The position numbers were made by a program, and so were the translations under genes. From Pyrenophora tritici-repentis (lineage: Eukaryota > Ascomycota > Dothideomycetes > Pleosporales > Pleosporaceae), in assembly GCF_003171515.1 (NCBI RefSeq), contig NC_089395.1:868001-932000 (forward strand): a DNA stretch of 64,000 nt, written 5' to 3'. This document shows, in pieces, positions 63,631-64,000 of the stretch. The number at the start of each line of letters is the position of its first letter. The first letter of the stretch is position 1. The notes under the pieces are model-generated. The model was not told the origin of the DNA and did no database searches. It saw only the letters and a program-made list of their open reading frames with translations.

Positions 63631-64000
63631 TGTAGCGGGCGTGAGTCTATAAGACTAGCGGCACAACTACATGCACCACGCGTGCGCAAAAGGCATGCAC
63701 AAGTTGAATCAACGTGATTCAGCTTGCGTAGTTGATATTTATGTAGGAGGCATGACTGCGCTGCTCTCTCTCAGCCTACAAGTAGGCATACATGGGTCTA
63801 GCCCATCACACTGACACTCCTGCCTAACTACTACGCGTAGTGCATTACCAAGCTATTATAGTGTAGTAACTAGGCATGTAATAATAGAGTTAGTTAGTAG
63901 GCCTAGAGTAAGTATTTAATAGCTTAGAGCGTTTACTAATAGCTAGTTAGCTTCTCTCTCTATAATGTAAACTTAGTCCCTGCAAAGTGTGTTAGTAAAT
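63631..64000 (+). mobile_element. Start of an unidentified element, runs off the window
   Basis: Begins TGTAGCGGGCG exactly where Copia-2 is interrupted, like an LTR start. The first 200 bp are of balanced composition with several inverted repeats (for example ACTACGCGTAGT near 63830). The other end is outside the window, so type and boundaries are unconfirmed. Confidence 0.4.

Noticed and set aside
1..64000. Functional tRNA or rRNA genes
   Set aside because: I saw no cloverleaf with A and B boxes and no rRNA-like conserved core; the tRNA-like matches are only the short primer-binding sites.

Overview
The window is a transposon-packed, AT-rich block from a filamentous ascomycete. I infer Pezizomycotina because most repeats show repeat-induced point mutation (RIP): C to T in CpA and G to A in TpG, so CAG, CAA and TGG codons have become TAG or TAA while length is kept. 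The large majority of the 64 kb is mobile DNA. The only clearly non-transposon stretch is a small gene island at about 16.63-20.85 kb. It holds a 481-aa two-exon gene of unknown function and a broken protein-kinase-like gene.

Layout. 1-1503: partial pogo/Fot1-like DNA transposon (element A). 1506-2728: Copia-3 gag-protease remnant. 2729-16044: a Copia-2 element on the minus strand, taken apart by later insertions: a solo Copia-1 LTR, a 167-bp solo LTR, an intact Copia-1 element (4085-9426), a Fot1-like element (B, 10016-12663, itself holding a 196-bp LTR and a 598-bp TRIM), a 208-bp solo LTR and a Copia-5 fragment. 16.63-20.85 kb: gene island. 20852-27700: RIP-killed Copia-1 on the plus strand, with a TRIM solo LTR and a nearly intact Tc1-like DD34E transposon inside. 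27705-32603: Copia-4 remnant split by Fot1-like element C. 32.6-35.2 kb: unidentified retroelement pieces, including a clean 418-bp solo LTR. 35195-39969: Fot1-like D, a 167-bp LTR, and a gag-protease remnant split by the intact Fot1-like element E. 39970-49302: RIP-killed chromodomain-type Gypsy element on the minus strand, split by Fot1-like F. 49303-56386: Copia-3 split by a full-length, frame-preserved, RIP-killed Copia-2 (49699-55011). 56387-58240: Fot1-like G. 58243-64000: Copia-2 fragments, a Gypsy 5' end and further LTRs.

Most notable: (1) Copia-1 gag (437 aa) and pol (1154 aa) are in the same frame, separated only by a TGA followed by CTA, a known leaky stop context. Copia-2 keeps the same TGA-CTA at the same place, which suggests programmed readthrough as the Gag/Gag-Pol switch. 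(2) Copia-1 and Copia-2 primer-binding sites match the anticodon loop of tRNA-Lys(CUU), and the TRIM site matches tRNA-Ile(UAU); both predict half-tRNA priming. (3) A fungal TRIM has 65-bp LTRs, perfect target duplications and two strong hairpins, and its 3' end matches that of the 196-bp-LTR family. (4) Several Fot1-like subfamilies share one TIR layout of two tandem iterons but differ in iteron sequence.

All calls come from reading the sequence. No database search or alignment program was run, and family numbers (Copia-1 to -5, elements A to G) are local labels.
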